8,383 nucleotides of DNA from Lysobacteraceae bacterium (GCA_003449195.1 DMID01000140.1:4948-13330); one strand, 5' to 3'; shown: positions 1 to 6,019, counted from the stretch's first letter. Made by a program: numbers and translations. The notes: generated by a model from the letters alone, not told the origin.

Positions 1-534
1 CAAGGCCGCACCGACGCCGTCTTCGCGCAATTGCCTGGCCACCAGATCGGCGGCGTGGCCCTTGGCGATGGCGGACAGATCCAGCCATGCCTGCCCGGGT
101 TGCAGCAGGCGGTGTTGTTGCGGCTGGAACAGCAGGCGCTGCCAGCCGACGCGACGGCGCAGTTCGGCCAGTTCGGCTTCGCCCGGTATGCGCGGCACGT
201 CGCCGGCCGGGCCGAAACCCCAGGCTTGGACCAGCGGGCCCACCGTGGGGTCATAGGCGCCGCCGCTGCGTGCGGCGATGTCGAGCGCGGCATCGAGCAC
301 GGCGAGGAATTCGTCCGGCAGCTGCTGCCATTGCCCGGCTTCGCTGCGGTTGAAGCGGCTGATGTCCGAGTCGACCCGCCAGGTGCTCATCTGGCGGACC
401 ACGAGATCCAGTTGCCGCTCGATGCCGGCATGCAGCGCGTGCAGGTCGGCATCGGCGGGGGCTGCCAACACCACGCTCCAGGTGGTGCCCATCGTGTGGC
501 CGCCGAGGCGGGCAAGGTCGAGCAGGACAGGCAA
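1..534 (-). CDS. apbE: ApbE, FAD:protein FMN transferase (N-terminal part; runs off the left edge)
   Basis: The first 178 codons are visible; the C-terminal half (family total usually 300-350 residues) is missing. ApbE transfers the FMN part of FAD onto a Thr or Ser of a target protein, using Mg2+. Conserved family segments are MGTTWSVVL (15-23), MSTWRVDSDISRFN (49-62), SGGAYDPTVGPLVQAWGFG (90-107, given with one residue of margin), and DLSAIAKGHAAD (152-163), the ApbE signature. I placed the start at the TTG at 534, with CGGA about 7 bases upstream. The ATG at 492 would begin exactly at MGTTW and cut the usual short lead-in. No signal peptide or lipobox is visible from either start, although many ApbE proteins are exported lipoproteins. 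The gene starts 43 bases after the DUF4198 stop. The missing part should hold the C-terminal serine/glycine-rich FAD-binding region. Confidence 0.93.
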   Translation of the reverse strand, partial: MPVLLDLARLGGHTMGTTWSVVLAAPADADLHALHAGIERQLDLVVRQMSTWRVDSDISRFNRSEAGQWQQLPDEFLAVLDAALDIAARSGGAYDPTVGPLVQAWGFGPAGDVPRIPGEAELAELRRRVGWQRLLFQPQQHRLLQPGQAWLDLSAIAKGHAADLVARQLREDGVGAAL

Positions 535-577
535 GGCAGCGGTCCGGTGATGGCGTGCGGTGAGGCAGACGATGCCT

Positions 578-1381
578 TTACTGGGGCAGCACTTCCAGCG
601 TGGCCACGTAGCTCAGGCGGCGTTCCTTGGCCTGCGGTACCGAAACCTTGGTGTCCGTGCTGCCGGTTTCCAGCCAGTACATGCCGGCCTTCGGCCAGGT
701 CACGCTGAAGCTGCCGTCGGCACCGGTGGTGGCCTTGATCTCGTCCTGCGCATCGCGGTAACGGGTGCCGCCGCGGATGATCTCCACCTCCAGCCCAGCG
801 GCCGGCTTGCCATCGACGACGAGCTTGAAGGTGGCCGCTTCGCCCGCGAACAGGTCGTTCGGATGGGTGACCGGCACCAGCTCGATGCCTTCGCCGCTCG
901 GCTTGAGTGCGTCGGCGGTGGGCTTGCCGTTGGTGACGAAGGTTTCCACCCGCATCGCCGACTGGGCCACTTGCAGGTTCTTGGCATCCTTGGGGACTTC
1001 GGTGGCAAAGGATGCAGGCGTGCCGCGCCAGCGCTTGGGCTTGCCGTTTTCTTCCCACGAGCCGGACAGGCCGGCGTTGGCCACGGCCAGGCGGTAGGTG
1101 CCCGGCTGCTTGAGTTCCACGTCGAACACCGTACGGTACTTGCCGGTGGCCACGTTCTGCGGATCCACCTTGCTGCCGTCCGGCGCGGTGATCGTCAGGC
1201 CTTCGGTGCGCAGCGGCACGTGGTTGAAGTAGAACAGGTCGTTGGAAACGGCGGCATCCACCGTGATCCACTGCGCGTTGCCGGCAATGACGGTCTGCGA
1301 AGGCAGCAACCAGGCCTTGTGGGCAAATGCGGTGGCCGGCAGCACCGCCAGCAGGGCGGCAAGGGCAAGGGATCGCTTCAT
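578..1381 (-). CDS. DUF4198 periplasmic protein
   Basis: This 267-residue protein begins with a clear signal peptide (MKRSLALAALLAVLPATAFA). The mature protein should start with His at residue 21 (HKAWLLPSQTV), the typical DUF4198 opening. The rest looks all-beta: an N-terminal sandwich (about 21-125) and an Ig-like C-terminal part (about 180-265) with GEAATFKLVVDGKPAAGLEVE and a TTGADGSFSVTWP turn, resembling carboxypeptidase-regulatory or CnaB-like folds. DUF4198 proteins are often found with metal-uptake genes, some in nickel systems. Here the Fur-type promoter points to iron. The N-terminal His could be a metal ligand; this is inference. The gene follows DUF2271 by 67 bases and precedes apbE, probably in one transcript. 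I see no flavinylation motif, heme motif or catalytic residues in it. A structural or metal-binding partner of the DUF2271 protein is a reasonable guess. Confidence 0.9.
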   Translation of the reverse strand: MKRSLALAALLAVLPATAFAHKAWLLPSQTVIAGNAQWITVDAAVSNDLFYFNHVPLRTEGLTITAPDGSKVDPQNVATGKYRTVFDVELKQPGTYRLAVANAGLSGSWEENGKPKRWRGTPASFATEVPKDAKNLQVAQSAMRVETFVTNGKPTADALKPSGEGIELVPVTHPNDLFAGEAATFKLVVDGKPAAGLEVEIIRGGTRYRDAQDEIKATTGADGSFSVTWPKAGMYWLETGSTDTKVSVPQAKERRLSYVATLEVLPQ

Positions 1382-1386
1382 CGTGG

Positions 1387-1392
1387 TCTCCT
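1387..1392 (-). promoter_or_regulatory. Ribosome-binding site fixing the DUF4198 start
   Basis: On the minus strand AGGAGA lies 5 bases before the ATG at 1381. It selects this start over an in-frame ATG at 1462, which would add 27 residues ahead of the signal peptide and run into the end of the DUF2271 gene. It is the strongest Shine-Dalgarno match in this operon. Confidence 0.85.
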
Positions 1393-1448
1393 GTTTCCGA
1401 AAGAGGGGAATGGCCGGCGCAATCCGGCGATGTCGTGGCATGGCGAGG

Positions 1449-1979
1449 TCAGGGTTTGGCATTCAAGGTCACGGCGCCAAGTTCGCTGCTGCCCTGGGCC
1501 TTGGCGGTGGCGGCTTTCTTCACCGGCCACGCAAAGGGGATCTTGAGCAGCTCTCGGCCGCCGACCTCGCGCACGGCCTCGACCACCAGCGTGTAGTTGC
1601 CGGGGGCCAGCCTAGCCAGCTGCGGCTGCTTGTCGGTGAATCTCAGCGCATGCAGGCCGGCCGGGCGCGTGGGGCCGGTGACGCCGTCCACGGGCACCTG
1701 CAGGTTGCGGCCGGACTTGCGCCACCACTGGCGCAGGTCGGGCAGCCACTTGGTGCCGTGGCCTTCGGCGGTATCGCGCATCTGGTACCACACGGCCAGA
1801 TCGGCCACGTCCTTCTGGTCGGCGCCTTCCACCCAGATGGCGACGTAGGGGCGGTGGTATTCGGCCACGTCGAGCTTGGGGATTTCCACGTTCAGCGCCA
1901 GCTCGGCACTCCATGCGGGAGCGGACAGCAAGGCGCCGAACGCGATGGTGACGGTAACGGGCATCAAGGTCTTGGACAT
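1449..1979 (-). CDS. DUF2271 periplasmic protein, candidate flavinylated electron carrier
   Basis: This 176-residue protein has a Sec signal peptide (residues about 1-24, hydrophobic core TIAFGALLSAPA, cleavage near AWS/AEL). A DUF2271 domain follows, with YHRPYVAIWVEG (41-52), the tryptophan cluster KWLPDLRQWW (77-86), and LAPGNYTLVVEAVREVGG (124-141). Residues 98-104 read DGVTGPT, close to the D-x-x-T-G-A-T sequence to which ApbE attaches FMN through the last Thr (here T104). An apbE gene lies in the same operon, so this is the best acceptor candidate among the visible genes. Pro replaces the usual Ala at 103. DUF2271 has no settled function that I know of. The ATG at 1979 gives the most typical signal peptide. 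An in-frame ATG at 2018 overlaps the upstream stop (ATGA) and would add 13 residues. Neither start has a strong ribosome-binding site. Confidence 0.88.
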   Translation of the reverse strand: MSKTLMPVTVTIAFGALLSAPAWSAELALNVEIPKLDVAEYHRPYVAIWVEGADQKDVADLAVWYQMRDTAEGHGTKWLPDLRQWWRKSGRNLQVPVDGVTGPTRPAGLHALRFTDKQPQLARLAPGNYTLVVEAVREVGGRELLKIPFAWPVKKAATAKAQGSSELGAVTLNAKP

Positions 1980-2012
1980 GAGGGAACTCGCGGCGGGCAA
2001 GGAGGGGAAAGG

Positions 2013-2030
2013 GCTCATCCGTGGATGAGC
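2013..2030. repeat. Perfect 8-bp-arm palindrome at the PepSY/DUF2271 junction
   Basis: GCTCATCC (2013-2020) and GGATGAGC (2023-2030) form a perfect dyad around a 2-base centre. It covers the last codons and stop of the PepSY-type gene and the upstream candidate ATG (2018) of the DUF2271 gene. With a 2-base centre the innermost pairs would have to open to form a hairpin. It could hide the ATG at 2018, or be a by-product of the coding sequence. Confidence 0.4.
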
Positions 2031-2656
2031 AGCAAGGCGATCAACAGCGGCAGCAGCAGGCCCAGGCCCACCATCGGCCAGGTGAGGCGGCGCTGTCCGG
2101 CATGCAGTTGCAGCAGCAGCAGGCCGGTGATGCAGAAAACCAGGCAGGCCACCGCGAACAGGTCGATGAACCAGCGCCAGGCCGGGCCGGTATTGCGGCC
2201 CTTGTGCAGATCGTTGAAATAGGAAACCCAGCCGCGGTCGGTGTGTTCGTAATCCACCGCGCCGGTGGCCTTGTCGATGCTGAGCCAGGCATCGCTGCCG
2301 GGGCCGGGCATGGACAGGTAGACCTCGTCCTCGGACCATTCGGCCGGACGCATGCCCGTGGCCACGCCCAGCTGCGTGTCCAGCCAGCCGGCGACGGCCA
2401 GCGGCAGCGGCGCCTTGCCTTCGGCCGTGCGGGCCAGCTGTTTCAGCATCGGCGCCGGCAGGTCTGCCGTCTTGTGGACCATCGCCGGGCGCGCTTCGAT
2501 CTGCGCGGCGTGGTTCAGCGTGATCCCGGTGATGGCGAACAGCAACATGCACACCAGGCACAACGCCGAACTGATCCAGTGCCACTGGTGCAGCATGCTA
2601 AGCCAGAAACCGCGACGCTGCTGCTTGTGGGCCAGATCGGACGCGGACGGGGACAA
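2015..2656 (-). CDS. PepSY-associated transmembrane protein, candidate heme-bearing electron-transfer subunit
   Basis: This 213-residue inner-membrane protein matches the PepSY-associated TM family by its RRGFWLSMLHQWHWISSAL start and FNDLHKGRNTGPAWRWFIDL motif. Three membrane helices are visible at about 27-48, 160-183 and 193-212. A soluble region (about 50-155), predicted to be periplasmic, lies between helices 1 and 2. Histidines flank the first two helices: H23 and H26 before helix 1, H49 after it, H151 before helix 2, and H185 after it. That is a suitable layout for two b-type hemes, as reported for PepSY siderophore reductases such as FoxB. The heme role is inference. The start is a TTG at 2656 with GGAA about 8 bases upstream. 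The next ATG (M21) would delete the conserved RRGFW stretch. The gene is first in a Fur-controlled operon and its stop overlaps a possible DUF2271 start. Confidence 0.87.
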   Translation of the reverse strand: MSPSASDLAHKQQRRGFWLSMLHQWHWISSALCLVCMLLFAITGITLNHAAQIEARPAMVHKTADLPAPMLKQLARTAEGKAPLPLAVAGWLDTQLGVATGMRPAEWSEDEVYLSMPGPGSDAWLSIDKATGAVDYEHTDRGWVSYFNDLHKGRNTGPAWRWFIDLFAVACLVFCITGLLLLQLHAGQRRLTWPMVGLGLLLPLLIALLLIHG

Positions 2657-2686
2657 GGCGGGTTTCCGGGAAAAGGGCGGGGCGGC

Positions 2687-2720
2687 ATTACAACATTATT
2701 GAGAATGAATCTCAATAATG
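2687..2720 (-). promoter_or_regulatory. Promoter of the PepSY-DUF2271-DUF4198-apbE operon with a palindromic Fur-type operator
   Basis: On the minus strand a -35 box TTGAGA (2715-2710) and a -10 box TGTAAT (2692-2687) are separated by 17 bases, predicting a transcript start near 2680 and a leader of about 25 bases. The region 2694-2720 is a perfect inverted repeat with 11-base arms (CATTATTGAGA and TCTCAATAATG) around a 5-base centre. It matches the Fur-box pattern of TGAGAAT followed by its inverse. The operator spans the -35 box and the whole spacer, so repressor binding should block RNA polymerase. It gives the downstream genes their own iron-responsive promoter, separate from the receptor promoter. 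Confidence 0.85.
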
Positions 2721-2782
2721 ACGAGCGACGGGCCAGGCGCTCCGGAGGCGAAAACGCACGACGGCGCCAAAGGTTGATCCGC

Positions 2783-3469
2783 TCACACTTCGGCCCAGCC
2801 TCGCAACAGGTTGTGGTAGATGCCGGTCAGCTGCAGCACGGCGTCGTTGTCGGCACCGGTACGCCGCAGTGTCTCGATGGATGTGTCCATTTCGAACAGC
2901 AGGCGGCGCCGGCTGTCGTCGCGGATCATGCTCTGCACCCAGAAAAACGAGGCTAGCCGTGCACCGCGCGTCACCGGGGTGACCTGATGCAGGCTGCTGG
3001 ACGGGTAGACGATCATGTCGCCGGCCGGCAGCTTGACCTCGTGCTCGCCGTAGGTGTCGCTGACGATCAGCTCGCCGCCGTCGTAGTCGTCCGGCTCGTT
3101 GAGGAACAGCGTGCACGACACGTCGGAACGGATGTAGCCGCGATTTTCCTGCGGGCCGACGCGCATGACCGAGCCGTCCACATGGAAGCCGTAGGTGCCA
3201 CCGCCCGCGTAGCGGTTGAAGCGTGGCGGCAACGTGCGCAAGGGCAGCGCGGCGGAGAAGAACAGCGGGTTGCGGTCCAGTGCGGCCTGCACGATCCGGC
3301 CAAGCTGGGCCTTCAGGGGCGATGCATCCGCGAGCTGTTCATTGCGTTTGACCAGTGCGCCCTGGTGGCCGACGGTTTCGCGCCCGTCCGTCCAGTCAGC
3401 CGTATCGAGGGACTGGCGGACACGGGCCAGTTCCTCGCGGGTCAGCACGTCGGGGATATGCAGCATCAT
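2783..3469 (-). CDS. piuC: PKHD-type Fe(II)/2-oxoglutarate dioxygenase, PiuC/YbiX family
   Basis: This 228-residue cytoplasmic protein matches the usual PiuC/YbiX length. It has the jelly-roll 2-oxoglutarate dioxygenase fold. The metal-binding triad is H96 and D98 in FHVDGS, with H161 in SSLHQVTP. The 2-oxoglutarate-binding R171 is in TRGARLASFFW. Family features also visible are the N-terminal MLHIPDVLT, the PPRFNRYAGGGTYGFH stretch before the triad, and the PKHD-type C-terminal helices (about 183-228). PiuC genes sit beside catecholate receptor genes in many proteobacteria and are iron-starvation induced. Their substrate is not established, and modification of an imported siderophore is a common suggestion. 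Two adjacent ATG codons (3469 and 3466) are possible starts, with AGGAA about 7 bases upstream of the first. It follows the receptor gene by 60 bases and is probably in the same transcript. Confidence 0.95.
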   Translation of the reverse strand: MMLHIPDVLTREELARVRQSLDTADWTDGRETVGHQGALVKRNEQLADASPLKAQLGRIVQAALDRNPLFFSAALPLRTLPPRFNRYAGGGTYGFHVDGSVMRVGPQENRGYIRSDVSCTLFLNEPDDYDGGELIVSDTYGEHEVKLPAGDMIVYPSSSLHQVTPVTRGARLASFFWVQSMIRDDSRRRLLFEMDTSIETLRRTGADNDAVLQLTGIYHNLLRGWAEV

Positions 3470-3491
3470 GGGGGAATTCCTGCGATGGCAT

Positions 3492-3519
3492 GGCGGCGGG
3501 AAGTCGCCTTCCCGCCGCC
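3492..3519 (-). other. Strong stem-loop between the receptor gene and piuC
   Basis: A perfect 12-bp inverted repeat (GGCGGCGGGAAG at 3492-3503 and CTTCCCGCCGCC at 3508-3519) encloses a 4-base loop. It sits 10 bases after the receptor stop codon and 22 bases before piuC. No T tract follows on the transcribed strand, so full intrinsic termination is unlikely. Known hairpins at such positions protect the upstream mRNA from 3' exonucleases or cause partial termination. Either would give more receptor than PiuC. Confidence 0.7.
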
Positions 3520-3529
3520 GGTTGCTGCG

Positions 3530-5854
3530 TCAGAAGCGGAAATCCGCACTGAGCAGGAAGGTGCGCGGCGTGCCGGGCGTGTAGCGGTAGCCGCTCTTGT
3601 TGATCGAGGCCACGTACTTCTTGTCGAACAGGTTGTAGCCGTTCAGGCGCAGCGTGAAGTGGCGGTTGATGTCCCATGACGCCACCGCGTCGTACACGGT
3701 GTACGACTTGACATAGGCCGGCGTGCCCACCGCGCCGTCGGTGCCGCGGTGCATTTCACCCGAGTAGCGCACGCCGCCGCCGATGGTCAGGCCGAACGGG
3801 AAGCGGTACGACGTCCACGACGTGAAGGCATCCTCCGGCGTGTAGCTCAGGTTGTTGCTGCCGTCGGCAGTCACCGCGCTGCCCTCGTCCACGCGGGTCT
3901 GCTGGTGGGTGTAGCCGGCCGAGATCAGCCAGTTGTCGGTGATGTTGCCGACCACCGAAAGCTCGGCACCCTGCACCGACTTGCGGCCGTTCTGGAAGTA
4001 GCCGTCGTTTGCATTGCCGGTGATTTCGTTGGTCACTTCGGTCTTGAACAGGGCCAGGTTGAAGGCCAGCGCATCGTCGAGGAAAGCCCACTTGGTACCG
4101 ACCTCGATGGTGCGGGCCTTCTGCGGGTCCATGTTCGGGTTGTCGAGGCTGCTGACCGAATCGCTCAGGGCGAAATTCGAGCCGCCCGGAGGCTGCTGCG
4201 ACACGGCCCAGTTGGCGTACAAGCTGACGGCATCATCGGCCTTGTAGACGGCGCCGATCTTCCAGTTCAGCAGGGTGTCCGAATGATCGCCGTCGAAACC
4301 GGTGACGATGCTGCCGGCCGGGTTGCTGCCGCATGCGGGGGCACCGCGACCGCCGCAAATCACGCGACTGTCGTATTCGGTCTTGTAGTGGTCGGCGCGC
4401 AGGCCGGCGGTGAGCAGGAAGCTTTCGCCGAATTTCAGCGTGTCGAACAGGTAGGCGGAGTACGTGGTGGTCTTGCCCACGCTGCCGGTGCCGTTGCGGC
4501 CCCAGGTCAAGCCATCCACGTTCCAGTCGGGGTCGTACAGGTTTGCCGCCGGCCAACCGGTGCCGGTGATGGTGGCCAGGCCGTGCGCCGTCTGTTCCTC
4601 GCGGGCGAACTCCAGGCCGGTGGTGAGGTAGTGCTCGATGCCGCCGGTGGCGAAGTCGGCGCGCAGGTTGACCTGGTCGGTGACGATCTTGTTCGTCTGG
4701 TCCTTGTAGGTGGGCAGGCTGCGGGCCAGCGTGTAGGTGGACAGATCGCTCTTGTCGGTCCACTTGATGTTGCCGGTGTTGGCGGCCGTGCCGGTGCCCA
4801 TGAACGCCGTCAGCAGGTAATCCTGCTCGGTCTGCCCCCAGCGGGCGATGTTGCTCAAGGTGACGGCATCGTTGAAGTCGTGTTCGAACTTCAGCGTGGC
4901 CATCTTCGAGGTCACGTCGTCGTGGTCATGCCGGGTGCCGTAGAAATTCTCCGGATCGACCGGATGGCCGGCGAGCTGCTCCAGCCCCGGCTGCGGCGTC
5001 CAGCCCGGCAGGCCGATGGTCGGCACGTATCCATCCGGGATGTTTTCCTGCTTGACGTAATACAGGTTGAGGTAGACGCGGTTGTCCGTGCCCAGCCCGA
5101 AGGCCAGCGACGGCGCCAGCCCCCAGCGCTTGTTGTTGACGTGGTCGCGGCCGGGCACGTCGCTGTCCTGCCACATGGCGTTGACCCGCAGCGCGCTGGT
5201 GGCGCCAAGGGTCTGGTTCCAGTCGGCGGTGGTGCGCCGCTGGCCGTCGGTGCCGATCGATGCCGTGCCCGACGTCATGTTGCCCAGATGCGCCTGCTTG
5301 CTCGATATGTTGATCGAACCGGTCGGCGCGGAACGGCCGGTGTCGGTACCTGCCGGGCCCTTTTCCACCTCGATGCGGTCGATGTTGAACACGTCGCGCG
5401 AAACCGAGCCCAAGTCACGGATGCCATCCACGAAAATGCTGCCGGAGGTGTCGAACCCGCGCATGTAGATGGCATCGCCGGTGGCCGTGTTGCCGTTTTC
5501 GCCGGCGAAGAACGTGCCCACGCCCGGACTGTTGCGCAGCGCCTCGGTCAATGTGGTGGCGCCCTGCTGGTTGAACAGGTCGCTGGTGATCACCTGGATG
5601 GTCTGCGGGGTGTCCTGCAGGGGCTGGGTGAACTTGGACGAGGAGGCGATGTCTTCCTTGTAGGTTTTTTCGCCATGCACGTGGATGCGGTCAAGCGTCT
5701 TTGCCCGGTGGCTGGCGGTGTCGGCATCGGCGGCGGGCTGGTCGGCGGCGATGGCCGGCATCGACAGGGCCAGGCCGGTGGCGAGGGCACCGATCAGCGA
5801 AGGTTGGGACAGGGCGATGCGACGGGGATGCTTGCGCGTCTTGATGTGGCTCAT
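3530..5854 (-). CDS. fiu: TonB-dependent catecholate siderophore receptor, Fiu/PiuA type
   Basis: This is an outer-membrane beta-barrel receptor of 774 residues that should import ferric catechol compounds with energy from TonB-ExbB-ExbD. A signal peptide ends near residue 37 (hydrophobic core ALATGLALSMPAIA). A TonB-box-like stretch (RIHVHG) lies at about 57-62. The plug domain (about 73-190) contains FTQPLQDTPQTIQVI, YMRGFD, FVDGIRD, and IEVEKGPAGTDTGRSAPTG, the pattern of the Fiu/PiuA branch. The barrel ends in FLLSADFRF, with the terminal Phe needed for outer-membrane assembly. Three in-frame codons lie close together. I prefer the ATG at 5854 because a TGGA lies 6 bases upstream of it; the ATG at 5860 (776 residues) has that TGGA directly abutting it. 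The piuC gene downstream matches the E. coli fiu-ybiX and Pseudomonas piuA-piuC pairs. The exact ligand cannot be read from the sequence. Confidence 0.93.
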   Translation of the reverse strand: MSHIKTRKHPRRIALSQPSLIGALATGLALSMPAIAADQPAADADTASHRAKTLDRIHVHGEKTYKEDIASSSKFTQPLQDTPQTIQVITSDLFNQQGATTLTEALRNSPGVGTFFAGENGNTATGDAIYMRGFDTSGSIFVDGIRDLGSVSRDVFNIDRIEVEKGPAGTDTGRSAPTGSINISSKQAHLGNMTSGTASIGTDGQRRTTADWNQTLGATSALRVNAMWQDSDVPGRDHVNNKRWGLAPSLAFGLGTDNRVYLNLYYVKQENIPDGYVPTIGLPGWTPQPGLEQLAGHPVDPENFYGTRHDHDDVTSKMATLKFEHDFNDAVTLSNIARWGQTEQDYLLTAFMGTGTAANTGNIKWTDKSDLSTYTLARSLPTYKDQTNKIVTDQVNLRADFATGGIEHYLTTGLEFAREEQTAHGLATITGTGWPAANLYDPDWNVDGLTWGRNGTGSVGKTTTYSAYLFDTLKFGESFLLTAGLRADHYKTEYDSRVICGGRGAPACGSNPAGSIVTGFDGDHSDTLLNWKIGAVYKADDAVSLYANWAVSQQPPGGSNFALSDSVSSLDNPNMDPQKARTIEVGTKWAFLDDALAFNLALFKTEVTNEITGNANDGYFQNGRKSVQGAELSVVGNITDNWLISAGYTHQQTRVDEGSAVTADGSNNLSYTPEDAFTSWTSYRFPFGLTIGGGVRYSGEMHRGTDGAVGTPAYVKSYTVYDAVASWDINRHFTLRLNGYNLFDKKYVASINKSGYRYTPGTPRTFLLSADFRF

Positions 5855-5956
5855 GGACATTCCAGAGGGTGATGAATGAGTGCCCCACTGGCTGTCTGGC
5901 GATGGCTACGGGGACGTACGGTATTGAGGCGCACCGGCGTCGCGGCACGAATGCGC

Positions 5957-5985
5957 ATTTTAATGAGAAACATTCACTTTTACAA
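5957..5985 (-). promoter_or_regulatory. Promoter of the siderophore receptor gene with a Fur-type operator
   Basis: Read on the minus strand there is a -35 box TTGTAA (5985-5980), a 17-base spacer, and a -10 box TAAAAT (5962-5957), a good sigma70 match. The spacer carries an imperfect Fur-box-like dyad. On the plus strand, 5962-5980 reads AATGAGAAACATTCACTTT, close to the Fur consensus AATGAGAATNATTCTCATT. Bound Fur-Fe2+ would cover the spacer and both boxes. Transcription would start near 5950 and leave a leader of about 95 bases before the receptor start. No strong hairpin or riboswitch is visible in that leader. The promoter lies 35 bases after the stop codon of the Rieske gene, with no clear terminator in between. 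Confidence 0.75.
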
Positions 5986-6019
5986 CGAGGCGTTCATGTT
6001 GTCGGCCATCGCTGTCGGT

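Noticed and set aside
387..1271. A 294-codon minus-strand frame overlapping DUF4198 and apbE
   Set aside because: It covers parts of two well-supported genes in another frame, and its translation is Arg/Gly/His-rich with no motif.
560..1546. A 328-codon open frame on the plus strand opposite DUF4198
   Set aside because: It is antisense to a protein with a signal peptide and a strong ribosome-binding site, and it has no domain signal.
1449..2585. The DUF2271 frame extended upstream to 2585 (378 codons)
   Set aside because: The extension runs through the PepSY-type gene in the wrong frame and gives low-complexity sequence. The real protein has a signal peptide at the later ATG.
2721..2782. 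A terminator after piuC
   Set aside because: Only short dyads such as CTCCGGAG are present, with no stable stem and no T tract. piuC transcripts may read into the next operon.
3749..5872. A 707-codon open frame on the plus strand opposite the receptor gene
   Set aside because: It lies exactly antisense to a receptor with clear plug and barrel motifs. Its translation is rich in Ala, Gly, Arg and Val with no recognisable domain. Long antisense frames are expected in GC-rich DNA.
5861..5956. A riboswitch in the receptor leader
   Set aside because: I find only very short dyads (for example TAC/GTA around 5907-5918) and no conserved riboswitch core.
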